Positions 18,625-30,403 of a DNA stretch of 64,000 nt are shown piece after piece. Within the stretch, counting starts at the first letter, position 1; the number at the start of each line of letters is the position of its first letter. The stretch lies in the NCBI RefSeq assembly GCF_047654785.1, contig NZ_JASGKQ010000001.1, positions 868,001 to 932,000 on the forward strand, in the 5' to 3' direction. This stretch comes from Pelomonas sp047654785. GTDB taxonomy: Bacteria > Pseudomonadota > Gammaproteobacteria > Burkholderiales > Burkholderiaceae_C. The position numbers and the translations under genes are program-made. The notes beneath the pieces were generated by a model, which was not told the origin of the DNA, ran no database searches, and saw only the letters and a program-made list of their open reading frames with translations.

Positions 18625-19776
18625 TTACTTGAACAAGTCCTTGACCCGGTCCGTCCAGGTCTTGGCGTTCGGCGAGTGCTTCTCGCCGCCCTTCTTCAGC
18701 GAGTCGTCCAGCTCCTTGAGCAGTTTGCGCTGGTGCTCGGTGAGCTTCACCGGCGTCTCCACGGCGATGTGGCAGTACAGGTCGCCGGGGTAGCTGCTGC
18801 GCACGCCCTTGATGCCCTTGCCGCGCAGGCGGAAGGTCTTGCCGTGCTGCGTGCCCTCGGGCAGTTCGATCTCGGCCTTGCCGCCCAGCGTCGGCACCTC
18901 GATGCTGCCGCCCAGCGCGGCGGTGACCAGGGACACCGGCATCGTGCAATGCAGGTCGTCGCCGTCGCGTTCGAAGATGTCGTGCGGCTTGATGCGGATC
19001 TCGATGTAGAGGTCGCCCGCCGGGCCGCCGTTCACGCCGGGCTCGCCGTTGCCCGCCGAGCGGATGCGCATGCCCTCGTTGATGCCGGCCGGGATCTTGA
19101 CCTCCAGCGTCTTCTGCTTCTTGACCTTGCCCTGGCCGTTGCAGCTGGTGCAGGGGTCGGGAATGATCTTGCCGCTGCCGTGGCAGTGCGGGCAGGTCTG
19201 CTGGATGCTGAAGAAGCCCTGGCGCATGTGCACCGTGCCGGAGCCGCCGCAGGAGCCGCAGTTCTTGGCGCTGGTGCCGGGCTTGGCGCCCGAGCCGCCG
19301 CAGCTCTCGCAGCTCTCCCAGCTGGGGATGCGGATTTGCGTTTCCTTGCCGCGCGCGGCTTCCTCCAGCGTGATCTCCATCGCATAGCTGAGGTCGCTGC
19401 CGCGGTAGACCTGCTGGCCGCCCTGGCCGCCGCGCCGGCCGCCCTGGCCGCCGAAGATGTCGCCGAAGATGTCGCCGAAGGCCTCGGCGAAGCCGCCGAA
19501 GCCTTCCGCGCCCGCGCCGCCGCGGCCGGCGCCCATGTTGGGGTCCACGCCGGCATGGCCGTACTGGTCGTAGGCCGCGCGCTTCTGCGCGTCGGTGAGC
19601 ATCTCGTAGGCCTCCTTGGCCTCCTTGAACTTCTCCTCGGCGGCCTTGGCCCCGTCGCCCTGGTTGCGGTCGGGGTGGTACTTCATGGCCAGCTTGCGGT
19701 AGGCCTTCTTGATGTCGTCCTCGCTCGCGTTCTTGGCGACGCCGAGGACTTCGTAGTAATCGCGCTTGGAAGCCAT
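18625..19776 (-). CDS. dnaJ: Chaperone DnaJ (Hsp40)
   Basis: A 383-residue co-chaperone. The N-terminal J domain has YYEVLGV and the HPD triad in KYHPDRNQGD. A Gly/Phe-rich region (about 75-135) and four CxxCxGxG zinc repeats follow (CESCGGSG, CGSCGGSG, CPHCHGSG, CTSCNGQG), then the substrate-binding C-terminal domains. It stimulates DnaK ATPase and delivers substrates. The start at 19776 gives the canonical MASKRDYYEVLG. The 71-bp gap to dnaK contains a GCCCGGG/CCCGGGC hairpin that may attenuate or process the transcript. Confidence 0.98.
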   Translation of the reverse strand: MASKRDYYEVLGVAKNASEDDIKKAYRKLAMKYHPDRNQGDGAKAAEEKFKEAKEAYEMLTDAQKRAAYDQYGHAGVDPNMGAGRGGAGAEGFGGFAEAFGDIFGDIFGGQGGRRGGQGGQQVYRGSDLSYAMEITLEEAARGKETQIRIPSWESCESCGGSGAKPGTSAKNCGSCGGSGTVHMRQGFFSIQQTCPHCHGSGKIIPDPCTSCNGQGKVKKQKTLEVKIPAGINEGMRIRSAGNGEPGVNGGPAGDLYIEIRIKPHDIFERDGDDLHCTMPVSLVTAALGGSIEVPTLGGKAEIELPEGTQHGKTFRLRGKGIKGVRSSYPGDLYCHIAVETPVKLTEHQRKLLKELDDSLKKGGEKHSPNAKTWTDRVKDLFK

Positions 19777-19847
19777 GCTCGTTCTCTTCAAACAGCAAAG
19801 GCCCGGGGCGTCGTCAGGGGCGCTCCCGGGCCGTCGTCATCGGGGGC

Positions 19848-21794
<1,947 letters not shown>

Positions 21795-21923
21795 TTGTGT
21801 TGCTCCTGGTGAATGCTTGGATGCTTCGAATCTGTGGATAACCCGGCCGCCTTCAAGGGGCGCGGGCTGTGAATCAGTGCGGACGGGGCCTGTCGCTGCG
21901 CGCCCAGGCCTGCCCCCAGGCCG

Positions 21924-22445
21924 TCAGCGAGGCGCGGCGACCGTCACGAGCGCCGGGCGCAGCACGCGGTCGGCGATCAGGAAGCCCTTTTGCAGCACCG
22001 TGACCACGGTGTTGGCCTCCTGGTCCGCCGGCACCACGGAGATGGCCTGGTGCTGGTGCGGGTCGAACTTCGCGGCGGCGGCCGGGTTGATCTCGACGAC
22101 CTTGTTGCGCTCCAGCGCGCTGGCGAGCTGGCGGCGCGTGGCGTGCACGCCTTCCAGCACCACTTCGACGGCGGCGCCCGGCGTGGCGATGGCGCCGTCC
22201 AGGCTGTCCATCACCGGCAGCATGGCCTCGGCGAAGCTTTCCACGGCGAACTTGCGGGCCTTGGCGAGGTCCTCCTCGGCGCGGCGGCGGGTGTTCTCCA
22301 CCTCGGCCTTGGCGCGCAGGTAGGCGTCGCTCATCTCGGCCAGCCGGCCTTCCAGCTCGGCGATCTTGATCTCGGGGTTCAGTTCGGCGGCCGTGGGCTC
22401 GGGGGCGGCGGCCGCGTCTTCGGGCAGGGGATGTTCGGTCGTCAT
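21924..22445 (-). CDS. grpE: Nucleotide exchange factor GrpE
   Basis: A 173-residue DnaK cochaperone. It has an acidic, flexible N-terminus, a long dimerising helix (KIAELEGRLAEMSDAYLRAKAEVENTRRRAEEDL), and a C-terminal beta domain with FDPHQHQAISVVPADQEANTVVTVLQKGFLIADRVLRPALV, the family signature. It heads the grpE-dnaK-dnaJ series and has a perfect sigma-32 promoter. Confidence 0.97.
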   Translation of the reverse strand: MTTEHPLPEDAAAAPEPTAAELNPEIKIAELEGRLAEMSDAYLRAKAEVENTRRRAEEDLAKARKFAVESFAEAMLPVMDSLDGAIATPGAAVEVVLEGVHATRRQLASALERNKVVEINPAAAAKFDPHQHQAISVVPADQEANTVVTVLQKGFLIADRVLRPALVTVAAPR

Positions 22446-22471
22446 GGCATGAAAAAGCGGGTTCGCGCCCG

Positions 22472-22499
22472 AGATGGGGCGCGATGCCCTGGTTTCAAG
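22472..22499 (-). promoter_or_regulatory. Sigma-32 heat-shock promoter of grpE
   Basis: On the minus strand CTTGAAA (22499-22493), a 13-bp spacer and CCCCATCT (22479-22472) match the E. coli RpoH consensus CTTGAAA-N11-16-CCCCATNT at every defined position. It lies 27 bp before the grpE start. Confidence 0.88.
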
Positions 22500-22543
22500 A
22501 GGGGGATTTGCAGCGAATGTTGCAGGCCGCGCCGGTGCCTGGG

Positions 22544-22942
22544 CTACAGCCAGTTCTCCACCGCCAGGCCGGGGATGCGGCCGAACTCGCGCATGTTGTC
22601 CGTCACCAGCGTCAGGCCCAGCGCGCGGGCATGGGCGGCGATCAGCAGGTCGTTGAGGCCGATGGGCTGGCCCGCCGCCTCCAGGTCCGCGCGGATGCCG
22701 CCGTAGGCGCAGTCGGCCGGCAGGTCCAGCGGCAGCACGGGGATCGCCGCCAGCACCCCGTCGACCTTGGCCTGCAGCCGGGGCGAGCCCTTCTTGGCGC
22801 AGCCGTAGCGCAGTTCCGCCGCCACGATGATGCTGGTGCAGACCTCCCGGGCGCCGACCTGCTCGACGTGCCGCGCCGCCGCGCCGTCCGGGTTGCGGAT
22901 CAGGTCGCTGAGGATGTTGGTGTCCAGCAGGTAGCGGCTCAA
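22544..22942 (-). CDS. vapC: VapC-like PIN-domain toxin
   Basis: A 132-residue PIN-domain ribonuclease, expected to cleave RNA (often tRNA) when free of its antitoxin. Acidic catalytic residues are visible: Asp in YLLDTNILSDLI, Glu in IIVAAELRYG, Asp in GLNDLLIAAHA and Asp in LVTDNMREF. The start is a TTG at 22942, chosen because GGAGG lies seven bases upstream and because it overlaps the antitoxin stop (TTGA). The rare start and overlap would keep toxin synthesis low and coupled to the antitoxin. Confidence 0.88.
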   Translation of the reverse strand: MSRYLLDTNILSDLIRNPDGAAARHVEQVGAREVCTSIIVAAELRYGCAKKGSPRLQAKVDGVLAAIPVLPLDLPADCAYGGIRADLEAAGQPIGLNDLLIAAHARALGLTLVTDNMREFGRIPGLAVENWL

Positions 22943-23211
22943 AAGATGTCCTCCGGCCGGGCGGGCGTGTCGGCGATGGCCGGGAGGTGGTCCTCGGGCG
23001 GCAGCGGCGCTTCCTGGCGCCAGGCGGCCAGCAGTTCGACGATGTCGCGGGGCCCGGTGACCGGCTCGATGATGAGGCGGCCGCCCTCGCGGTGGATCAG
23101 CACCCGGTCTCCCTGCAGCTCGAACTCGGCGGGGATGCGCACCGCCTGGCTGCGGTTGTTGCGGAACAGCTTGGCTTCGCGCGGGCGGGAGGTGCTGGAG
23201 GGCGTGGGCAT
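22939..23211 (-). CDS. vapB: VapB/VagC-like antitoxin
   Basis: A 90-residue antitoxin. The N-terminal AbrB/SpoVT (MazE-type) swapped-hairpin DNA-binding domain is AKLFRNNRSQAVRIPAEFEL, typical of VagC/VapB. RVLIHREGGRLIIEPV follows, then a C-terminal toxin-binding segment with an acidic, Pro-rich end. ATG 23211 has GGAG six bases upstream; ATG 23229 is in frame but lacks one and lies inside the probable operator. The pair sits between hsp15 and grpE. Confidence 0.88.
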   Translation of the reverse strand: MPTPSSTSRPREAKLFRNNRSQAVRIPAEFELQGDRVLIHREGGRLIIEPVTGPRDIVELLAAWRQEAPLPPEDHLPAIADTPARPEDIF

Positions 23212-23226
23212 GGCGGGCTCCGGTGA

Positions 23227-23245
23227 CATATGCAAATTGTATATG
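23227..23245 (-). promoter_or_regulatory. Probable vapBC operator (19-bp palindrome)
   Basis: CATATGCAAATTGTATATG is symmetrical about its central base except for one mismatched pair. It sits 16 bp upstream of the antitoxin start in an AT-rich island. This is the usual place for VapB autoregulation, and its sequence could also supply a -10. Confidence 0.6.
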
Positions 23246-23270
23246 CCAACTCCGGCGCCCCACCCGGGCA

Positions 23271-23693
23271 TCAATCGCCGTCGGTGTCGTCCAGCGACGC
23301 CGACCAGCGGTCCCACGCGGTCAGGCGGCGGCGGTCCTGCTTGGTCGGCCGGCCCTGCGCGATGGTCGCGGCCGGCTCGGGCGCCAGCCGGCGCGCCTCG
23401 GCAGCGGCCTCGCGGGCGGTGATGCTGGCCGCCGTCTCGGCGTACAGCAACTGCGCCTGCGGCGCCGGCCCGCGCTGGTGGGACAGGCCCTTGACCTCCA
23501 CCTCGCGCGTCACCGCGCCGATGCGCAGGCTCAGCACGTCGCCCGGCTTCACGTCCCGCGCCGGCTTGACCGGCACGCCGCCGATGCGCACGCGGCCGAG
23601 GTTGATCTCGTCCACGGCCAGCGCGCGCGTCTTGTAGAAGCGCGCGGCCCAGAGCCATTTGTCCAGGCGCATGCCGGCGGGGGCCTGGCTCAT
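23271..23693 (-). CDS. hslR: Heat-shock protein 15 homologue (S4 RNA-binding domain)
   Basis: A 140-residue protein. The N-terminal S4 domain begins MRLDKWLWAARFYKTRALAVDEINLGRVRIGG, followed by VKPGDVLSLRIGAV, characteristic of Hsp15. The C-terminal tail is charged. Hsp15 binds stalled 50S subunits carrying a nascent chain. The start at 23693 gives MSQAPAGMRLDKWL; a longer frame adds 14 residues without support. It lies between hemH and the vapBC pair. Confidence 0.9.
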   Translation of the reverse strand: MSQAPAGMRLDKWLWAARFYKTRALAVDEINLGRVRIGGVPVKPARDVKPGDVLSLRIGAVTREVEVKGLSHQRGPAPQAQLLYAETAASITAREAAAEARRLAPEPAATIAQGRPTKQDRRRLTAWDRWSASLDDTDGD

Positions 23694-23760
23694 GGGCGCC
23701 CCCTTGGGCTGGTGGCCGGCAAGCCGTGCTTGCAACCGCGCGGGTGTGGCACAGGGGGGC

Positions 23761-24777
23761 TCATGCCGGCCAGCCCTGCAGGTGGGCCTGCGCCAGCGCC
23801 GCCAGCGCGCGGATGTGGGCCGGGTGGTCGTTCAGGCAGGGGATGTAGCCGAAGCGCCGGCCGCCCGCGCGCAGGAAGGCGTCGCGCGCCTCCTGGGCGA
23901 TCTCCTCCAGCGTCTCCAGGCAGTCGGCCGCGAAGCCGGGGCAGACGACATCGACGGACTGGAGGCCGCCCTGCGCCAGCTGCACGAGGCTGGGCTCGGT
24001 GTAGGGCTGCAGCCACCGGGCCTTGCCGAAGCGGCTCTGGAAGGTCAGCAGCCATTCGCCGTCCTTCAGCCCCAGTGCGTCGGCCAGCAGGCGGCCGGTG
24101 GCCAGGCATTCGCCGTGGTAGGGGTCGCCCAGGCGCTGCGTGCGCTCGGGCATGCCGTGGAAGCTCATGACCAGCTTCTCGCCGCGGCCCTCGCGCTGCC
24201 AGTGCTCGCGCACGGTCTGGGCGAGCGCGGCGATGTAGCCGGCGTCATCGTGGTAGCGGTTGACGAAGCGCAGCTCGGGCAGGTGGCGGGTGCGCAGCGC
24301 CCAGCGGGCCACGTCGTCGATGACGCTGGCCGTCGTCGCGCCCGAGTACTGCGGGTAGGCCGGCAGCACCAGCACGCGGCGCACGCCGTCGCGCTGCAGC
24401 GCGTCCAGCGTCTGGCGGATGGCGGGCTCGCCATAGCGCATCGCCACGGCCACCCGCACGCGCAGGCCGCGCTCGCCGAGCAGGCCCTGCAGCAGCCGGG
24501 CCTGCCGGTCCGTCCACAGCTTCAGCGGCGAGCCCTCGGGCGTCCAGACGGTGGCGTACTTGGCGGCCGACCGGGCCGGCCGCACGCGCAGGATGATGCC
24601 GTGCAGGATCGGTGCCCAGGCGAGCCGGGGGATCTCGACGACGCGCGGGTCGGCCAGGAACTGGGCCAGGTAGCGGCGCAGCGCCGGGGCGGTGGGCGCG
24701 TCGGGGCTGCCGAGGTTGCACAGCAGCACGGCGGTTTCGGGGGCCGCGCGCGGCGGCGGTTCGGGGGCGAGGCTCAT
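23761..24777 (-). CDS. hemH: Ferrochelatase
   Basis: A 338-residue enzyme inserting Fe2+ into protoporphyrin IX, the last step of haem synthesis. Visible motifs: AVLLCNLGSPDAP near the N-terminus, RYGEPAI, VLPAYPQYSGATTAS, the signature MSFHGMPERTQRLGDPYHGEC with the metal-site His, and VVCPGFAADCLETLEEI with the second-site Glu. The start at 24777 overlaps the stop of the cyclase gene (TGATG), so the two are translationally coupled. Confidence 0.95.
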   Translation of the reverse strand: MSLAPEPPPRAAPETAVLLCNLGSPDAPTAPALRRYLAQFLADPRVVEIPRLAWAPILHGIILRVRPARSAAKYATVWTPEGSPLKLWTDRQARLLQGLLGERGLRVRVAVAMRYGEPAIRQTLDALQRDGVRRVLVLPAYPQYSGATTASVIDDVARWALRTRHLPELRFVNRYHDDAGYIAALAQTVREHWQREGRGEKLVMSFHGMPERTQRLGDPYHGECLATGRLLADALGLKDGEWLLTFQSRFGKARWLQPYTEPSLVQLAQGGLQSVDVVCPGFAADCLETLEEIAQEARDAFLRAGGRRFGYIPCLNDHPAHIRALAALAQAHLQGWPA

Positions 24778-25745
24778 CAACGGCGGGAGCGCGGGCCGCC
24801 GAAGCACTGCGGCTCGGTGTCAGCGAAGTGGAGCACCTCGAAGCGCACGATGGGCGACTGTTCGTCGCTGGGCGGGCCGCCCAGGCCGATGACGCCGCTG
24901 CCGTGCAGCGTGCAGCTGCCGCGTTTGAGGCTGAGCAGTTCGCCGGAATCGCCGAAGCGCACGTAGGTGCCGTTGTAGGACAGGTCGGTCAGCTGGAAGC
25001 TGCTGCCCTGCCGGTCGATGCGGGCGTGCGAGCGCGACACGCGCGCGTCGGTGATGCAGTAGGTGGCCTGCACGCTGCGCCCCAGCACGATGGGCATGGC
25101 GCCGATGTCGAACACGCGGTCCAGGTCCTGCCAGATCAGGCGCATGCCGTCGGGCTCGATGGAGCGCATGGGCTCGCCGAACTGCGTCGCGGCCGCGTCG
25201 GCGCCGGGCAGCGGCGCGGCGTCCAGGCGGTAGACGTGCACCGGCTCCGCGCGGCCGCGCACCGAGATGCGGTCCAGGCTGCGGAAGCGGCCCTTGGAGG
25301 CGTGGTGCAGGCCGGCGAGCACCTCGTCGGTGATCAGGGTCTCGCCGTCGCCGGCATGGTCGATGAGGCGGGCGGCCACGTTGACCGCGTCGCCGAAGCA
25401 GTCGCCGTTGAGCTCCACCACCTCGCCGCGCGCCAGCCCGACCTGCAGCCGCAGCGCCAGCAGCGCCGGGTGGTTCTGCCGCCGCGCGCGCTGCACGGTG
25501 CGCTCCAGCATGTCCTGCATGCGCTGGGCGGCGCGCACGCCGTCGCGCGGCGTCTCGAACGCGGCCATCAGGCCGTCGCCCAGCGTCTTGATCAGGTGGC
25601 CGCCGCTTTCCAGCACGGCTTCGCTGACCTGTCCCACGGTCTGCGTGACCATGGCGCTGGCCTCGGCGTTGCCGAGGGCCTCGTACAGCCCGGTGCTGCC
25701 ACGCAGGTCAGCGAAGAGGACGGTGCGCTCGCGGATCGCGGTCAT
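24777..25745 (-). CDS. Class III nucleotidyl cyclase domain fused to FHA domain
   Basis: A 322-residue cytoplasmic protein. Residues about 5-180 are a class III adenylate/guanylate cyclase domain: VLFADLRGSTGLYEALG supplies the first metal Asp, LIKTLGDGLMAAF the second, and GDCFGDAVNVAARLIDHA carries the conserved Asn-Ala-Arg segment. Residues about 225-300 are an FHA domain with all landmarks (IVLGRS, ARVSRSHARI, YNGTYVR), so phosphothreonine binding is plausible. The product (cAMP or cGMP) cannot be told from sequence. It overlaps hemH. Confidence 0.88.
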   Translation of the reverse strand: MTAIRERTVLFADLRGSTGLYEALGNAEASAMVTQTVGQVSEAVLESGGHLIKTLGDGLMAAFETPRDGVRAAQRMQDMLERTVQRARRQNHPALLALRLQVGLARGEVVELNGDCFGDAVNVAARLIDHAGDGETLITDEVLAGLHHASKGRFRSLDRISVRGRAEPVHVYRLDAAPLPGADAAATQFGEPMRSIEPDGMRLIWQDLDRVFDIGAMPIVLGRSVQATYCITDARVSRSHARIDRQGSSFQLTDLSYNGTYVRFGDSGELLSLKRGSCTLHGSGVIGLGGPPSDEQSPIVRFEVLHFADTEPQCFGGPRSRR

Positions 25746-25765
25746 GGCAGAAGTTTAAGGGCGTG

Positions 25766-25787
25766 AAAAAGGCCGGCAGGGCCGGCC
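25766..25787 (-). terminator. Intrinsic terminator downstream of rpoD
   Basis: On the minus strand GGCCGGC-CCT-GCCGGCC is followed by five T. It lies between the rpoD stop and the cyclase start. Confidence 0.85.
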
Positions 25788-25808
25788 TTCATCACCGTCT
25801 TGTCCGCC

Positions 25809-25847
25809 GTTTGTGCCCCGCCTTGCTGCGCAAGTCGGGGCGCAAAC
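25809..25847 (-). repeat. Long near-perfect stem-loop in the rpoD 3' untranslated region
   Basis: A 39-base inverted repeat. GTTTG-T-GCCCCG (25809-25820) pairs with CGGGGC-G-CAAAC (25836-25847), and CTTGC-TGC-GCAAG fills the interior. The stem is 18 bp with one mismatch and one G-T pair, closed by a 3-base loop. It has no T-run, so it is not itself the terminator. Confidence 0.7.
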
Positions 25848-25906
25848 TCCGTGCGGCCTGCAGGCAGCCCGCACCGCCTGGCGGCGGCCACGTCCCCGGC
25901 CAACCT

Positions 25907-28159
<2,253 letters not shown>

Positions 28160-28471
28160 GCAGGTCCTTCGAGGGGGTTGCGCGGGTCAATTCGGAAATG
28201 CAGCAGCCACCGCGACCGGCCCGGGCCGGTCGTCAAGGCCGGCGGGGCGTGGTGGCGGTGGCTTTCGTCGCCAGGGTTTCGGTGAGGGACCCCGGCGTGG
28301 CGCGAACAAGCTGGCGTGATCGTTTGGCGTGCAGAGGTGGCGGATGTGGTGGCCTTCAAAACCTGTGCGGTTGCCCTGTGTCGCAGGGTGGCCGGGCCCG
28401 GCATCGCTCTGCCGTCACTCTTGTTGACGCGCGCGGAAAACGGCGGATTGTCTACCAGATCGACCCGCAGG
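28160..28471. other. 312-bp intergenic region between dnaG and rpoD
   Basis: No gene is apparent on either strand. It probably carries the rpoD promoter and leader. A perfect 18-bp palindrome (GACCGGCCC/GGGCCGGTC, 28214-28231) lies about 55 bp before the rpoD start. A TTTTGAAG element on the minus strand (about 28362-28355) recalls a sigma-32 -35 box but lacks a good -10. No confident sigma-70 promoter can be named. Confidence 0.5.
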
Positions 28472-30394
28472 TCAAAGCCGCCCCGGCGGCACGCCATGGC
28501 GCTCGCGCAGCCGGGCCAGCGCCTCCAGCGCGCGGCGGCGCTCGTCGTCGGTGGCGCCGTTGCCGTCCGGCAGCGCCGTGGGCGCGCGGCTGTGCAGCGC
28601 GGCGATGGCGCGGGCCAGGTCGCCGGCGGGGTCGTCCTCCTCGATGCCCAGGCCCTGCGTCGGCCGCACCAGGCGCTGCACGGCGTCGGCGAAGCCGTCC
28701 GCCGCCAGCCCGGCCTGCACCACGGCCCAGGGGCTGGCGCCATGGTGGGTGAGGTGGCGCTCCAGCCAGTGGACCAGGTCGCCGTGCGTGCCGGGCAGGT
28801 CGTGCAGCAGGCCGCGGTCCTCGTCGGCCAGCGTCTCCCACAGCGCGCTGTGCTGCAGCAGCAGGCGGACGGCGTGGTCGGTGGGCGTCGGCGGCGCCGT
28901 GCGCGGGCCGGCGGGGCGGGGGCCGTCGTCGCGGCCGCGGCGCTTCCAGTCCTGCCATTCCCCTTTGGGCTTCCAGGCCGTCCGGGGCTGCCAGCGCGGC
29001 CGGTCGGCCGGGGCCTCGGCGGGCGGCGCGGCGCCCGCCGGCTCGCCCAGCCACAGCGCTTGCAGCTCCGCCTCGGGCATCTGCCCCTGGCGGGCGATCT
29101 CGCCCAGCAGTTGGCGGCGCAGCAGGCCGTCCGGCAGCAGGCTCCACAGCGGGCGGGCCTGGTTGAGCATGCGGGCGCGGCCTTCCGGCGTGCCGAGGTC
29201 GCAGCCGTCGCCGGCCACGGCGATCAGCTGGCGCGACAGCGGCACGGCGCCGTCGATGCAGCGCTCGAAGGCCTCGGCGCCGAGCGCGCGGACATAGGAG
29301 TCGGGGTCGTGCTCGGGCGGCAGGAACAGGAAGCGCACGGTGCGCGTCTCGGTGGCATGGGGCAGGGCGGCCTCCAGCGCGCGGGCGGCGGCGCGGCGGC
29401 CGGCGGCGTCGCCGTCGAAGCTGAACACCACCGACTCGGTGAAGCGGAACAGCTTGTGTACATGCTCGGCCGTGCAGGCCGTGCCCAGCGTGGCCACCGC
29501 GTTGCCGAAGCCGTGCTGGGCCAGCGCGACGACGTCCATGTAGCCCTCCACGACCAGCGCATGGCCGCGCTGGCGCATCGCCTGGCGGGCCTCGAACAGG
29601 CCGTACAGCTCGCGGCCCTTGACGAACACCGGCGTCTCGGGCGAGTTCAGGTACTTGGGCTCGCCCCGGTCCAGCACGCGGCCGCCGAAGCCGATCACCT
29701 CGCCCTGCACGCTGCGGATGGGGAACATCACGCGGTCGCGGAAGCGGTCATACCTTTTCGCCCCCCGGCCGTCGGCGGGGTGCGGCCCGGTGCCCGGCGC
29801 GTGCCGCCCGTCCTCGCCGGGCTCGGCGTCCGGCGTGATGACGAGGCCGGCCTCGACCAGCTGCGGGTCGTCGTAGGCCGGGAAGCCGCTGGCCAGCGCG
29901 CGCCAGCCCTCGGGCGCATAGCCCAGGCCGAAGCGCGCGGCGATCTGGCCGGTCAGGCCGCGGCCCTTCAGGTAGGCGACGGCGCGCTCGGATTTGCGCA
30001 GCTGCGCCTTGTAGAAGTCCGCCGCGCGGGCCAGCACGTCGGTCAGGCTCTGCTGGCGGGCCTTCTCGGCCTTGGCGCGCTCGCGCTGCTCGGGGCTGCG
30101 CTCGTCCTGCGGCACCACCATGCCGACCTGCTGGGCCAGGTCTTCCACGGCCTCGATGAAGCCGGCGCCGGTGTGCTCCATCAGGAAGCCGATCGCGTTG
30201 CCGTGCACGCCGCAGCCGAAGCAGTGGTAGGTCTGGCGGCTCGGGCTGACGATGAAGCTGGGCGATTTCTCGCCGTGGAAGGGGCACAGGCCCTTGTGGT
30301 TGATGCCGGCCTTCTTCAGGTCCACGTGGCGGCCCACCACGTCGACGATGTCGACGCGGGCCAGCAGGTCGTGGATGAAGCCGGGCGGGATCAC
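28472..30394 (-). CDS. dnaG: DNA primase DnaG
   Basis: A 640-residue primase from a GTG start (30394), giving the canonical IPPGFIHDLLARVDIVDVVGRHV. The N-terminal CHC2 zinc domain is LCPFHGEKSPSF...YHCFGCGVHGN. The RNA-polymerase core has FRDRVMFPI and GGRVLD, and the Toprim domain has VVEGYMDVVALAQHG and FSFDGDAAGRRAA with the catalytic acidic residues. The C-terminal part should bind the DnaB helicase. It follows the GGDEF/EAL gene by 9 bp with no clear Shine-Dalgarno, suggesting translational coupling. Confidence 0.97.
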   Translation of the reverse strand: MIPPGFIHDLLARVDIVDVVGRHVDLKKAGINHKGLCPFHGEKSPSFIVSPSRQTYHCFGCGVHGNAIGFLMEHTGAGFIEAVEDLAQQVGMVVPQDERSPEQRERAKAEKARQQSLTDVLARAADFYKAQLRKSERAVAYLKGRGLTGQIAARFGLGYAPEGWRALASGFPAYDDPQLVEAGLVITPDAEPGEDGRHAPGTGPHPADGRGAKRYDRFRDRVMFPIRSVQGEVIGFGGRVLDRGEPKYLNSPETPVFVKGRELYGLFEARQAMRQRGHALVVEGYMDVVALAQHGFGNAVATLGTACTAEHVHKLFRFTESVVFSFDGDAAGRRAAARALEAALPHATETRTVRFLFLPPEHDPDSYVRALGAEAFERCIDGAVPLSRQLIAVAGDGCDLGTPEGRARMLNQARPLWSLLPDGLLRRQLLGEIARQGQMPEAELQALWLGEPAGAAPPAEAPADRPRWQPRTAWKPKGEWQDWKRRGRDDGPRPAGPRTAPPTPTDHAVRLLLQHSALWETLADEDRGLLHDLPGTHGDLVHWLERHLTHHGASPWAVVQAGLAADGFADAVQRLVRPTQGLGIEEDDPAGDLARAIAALHSRAPTALPDGNGATDDERRRALEALARLRERHGVPPGRL

Positions 30395-30403
30395 GCCGGC
30401 AGT

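Noticed and set aside
16787..19798. A 1003-codon minus-strand frame joining a dnaJ-region reading to eptA
   Set aside because: The upstream half is dnaJ read out of frame; eptA has its own start at 18478 with a normal N-terminus.
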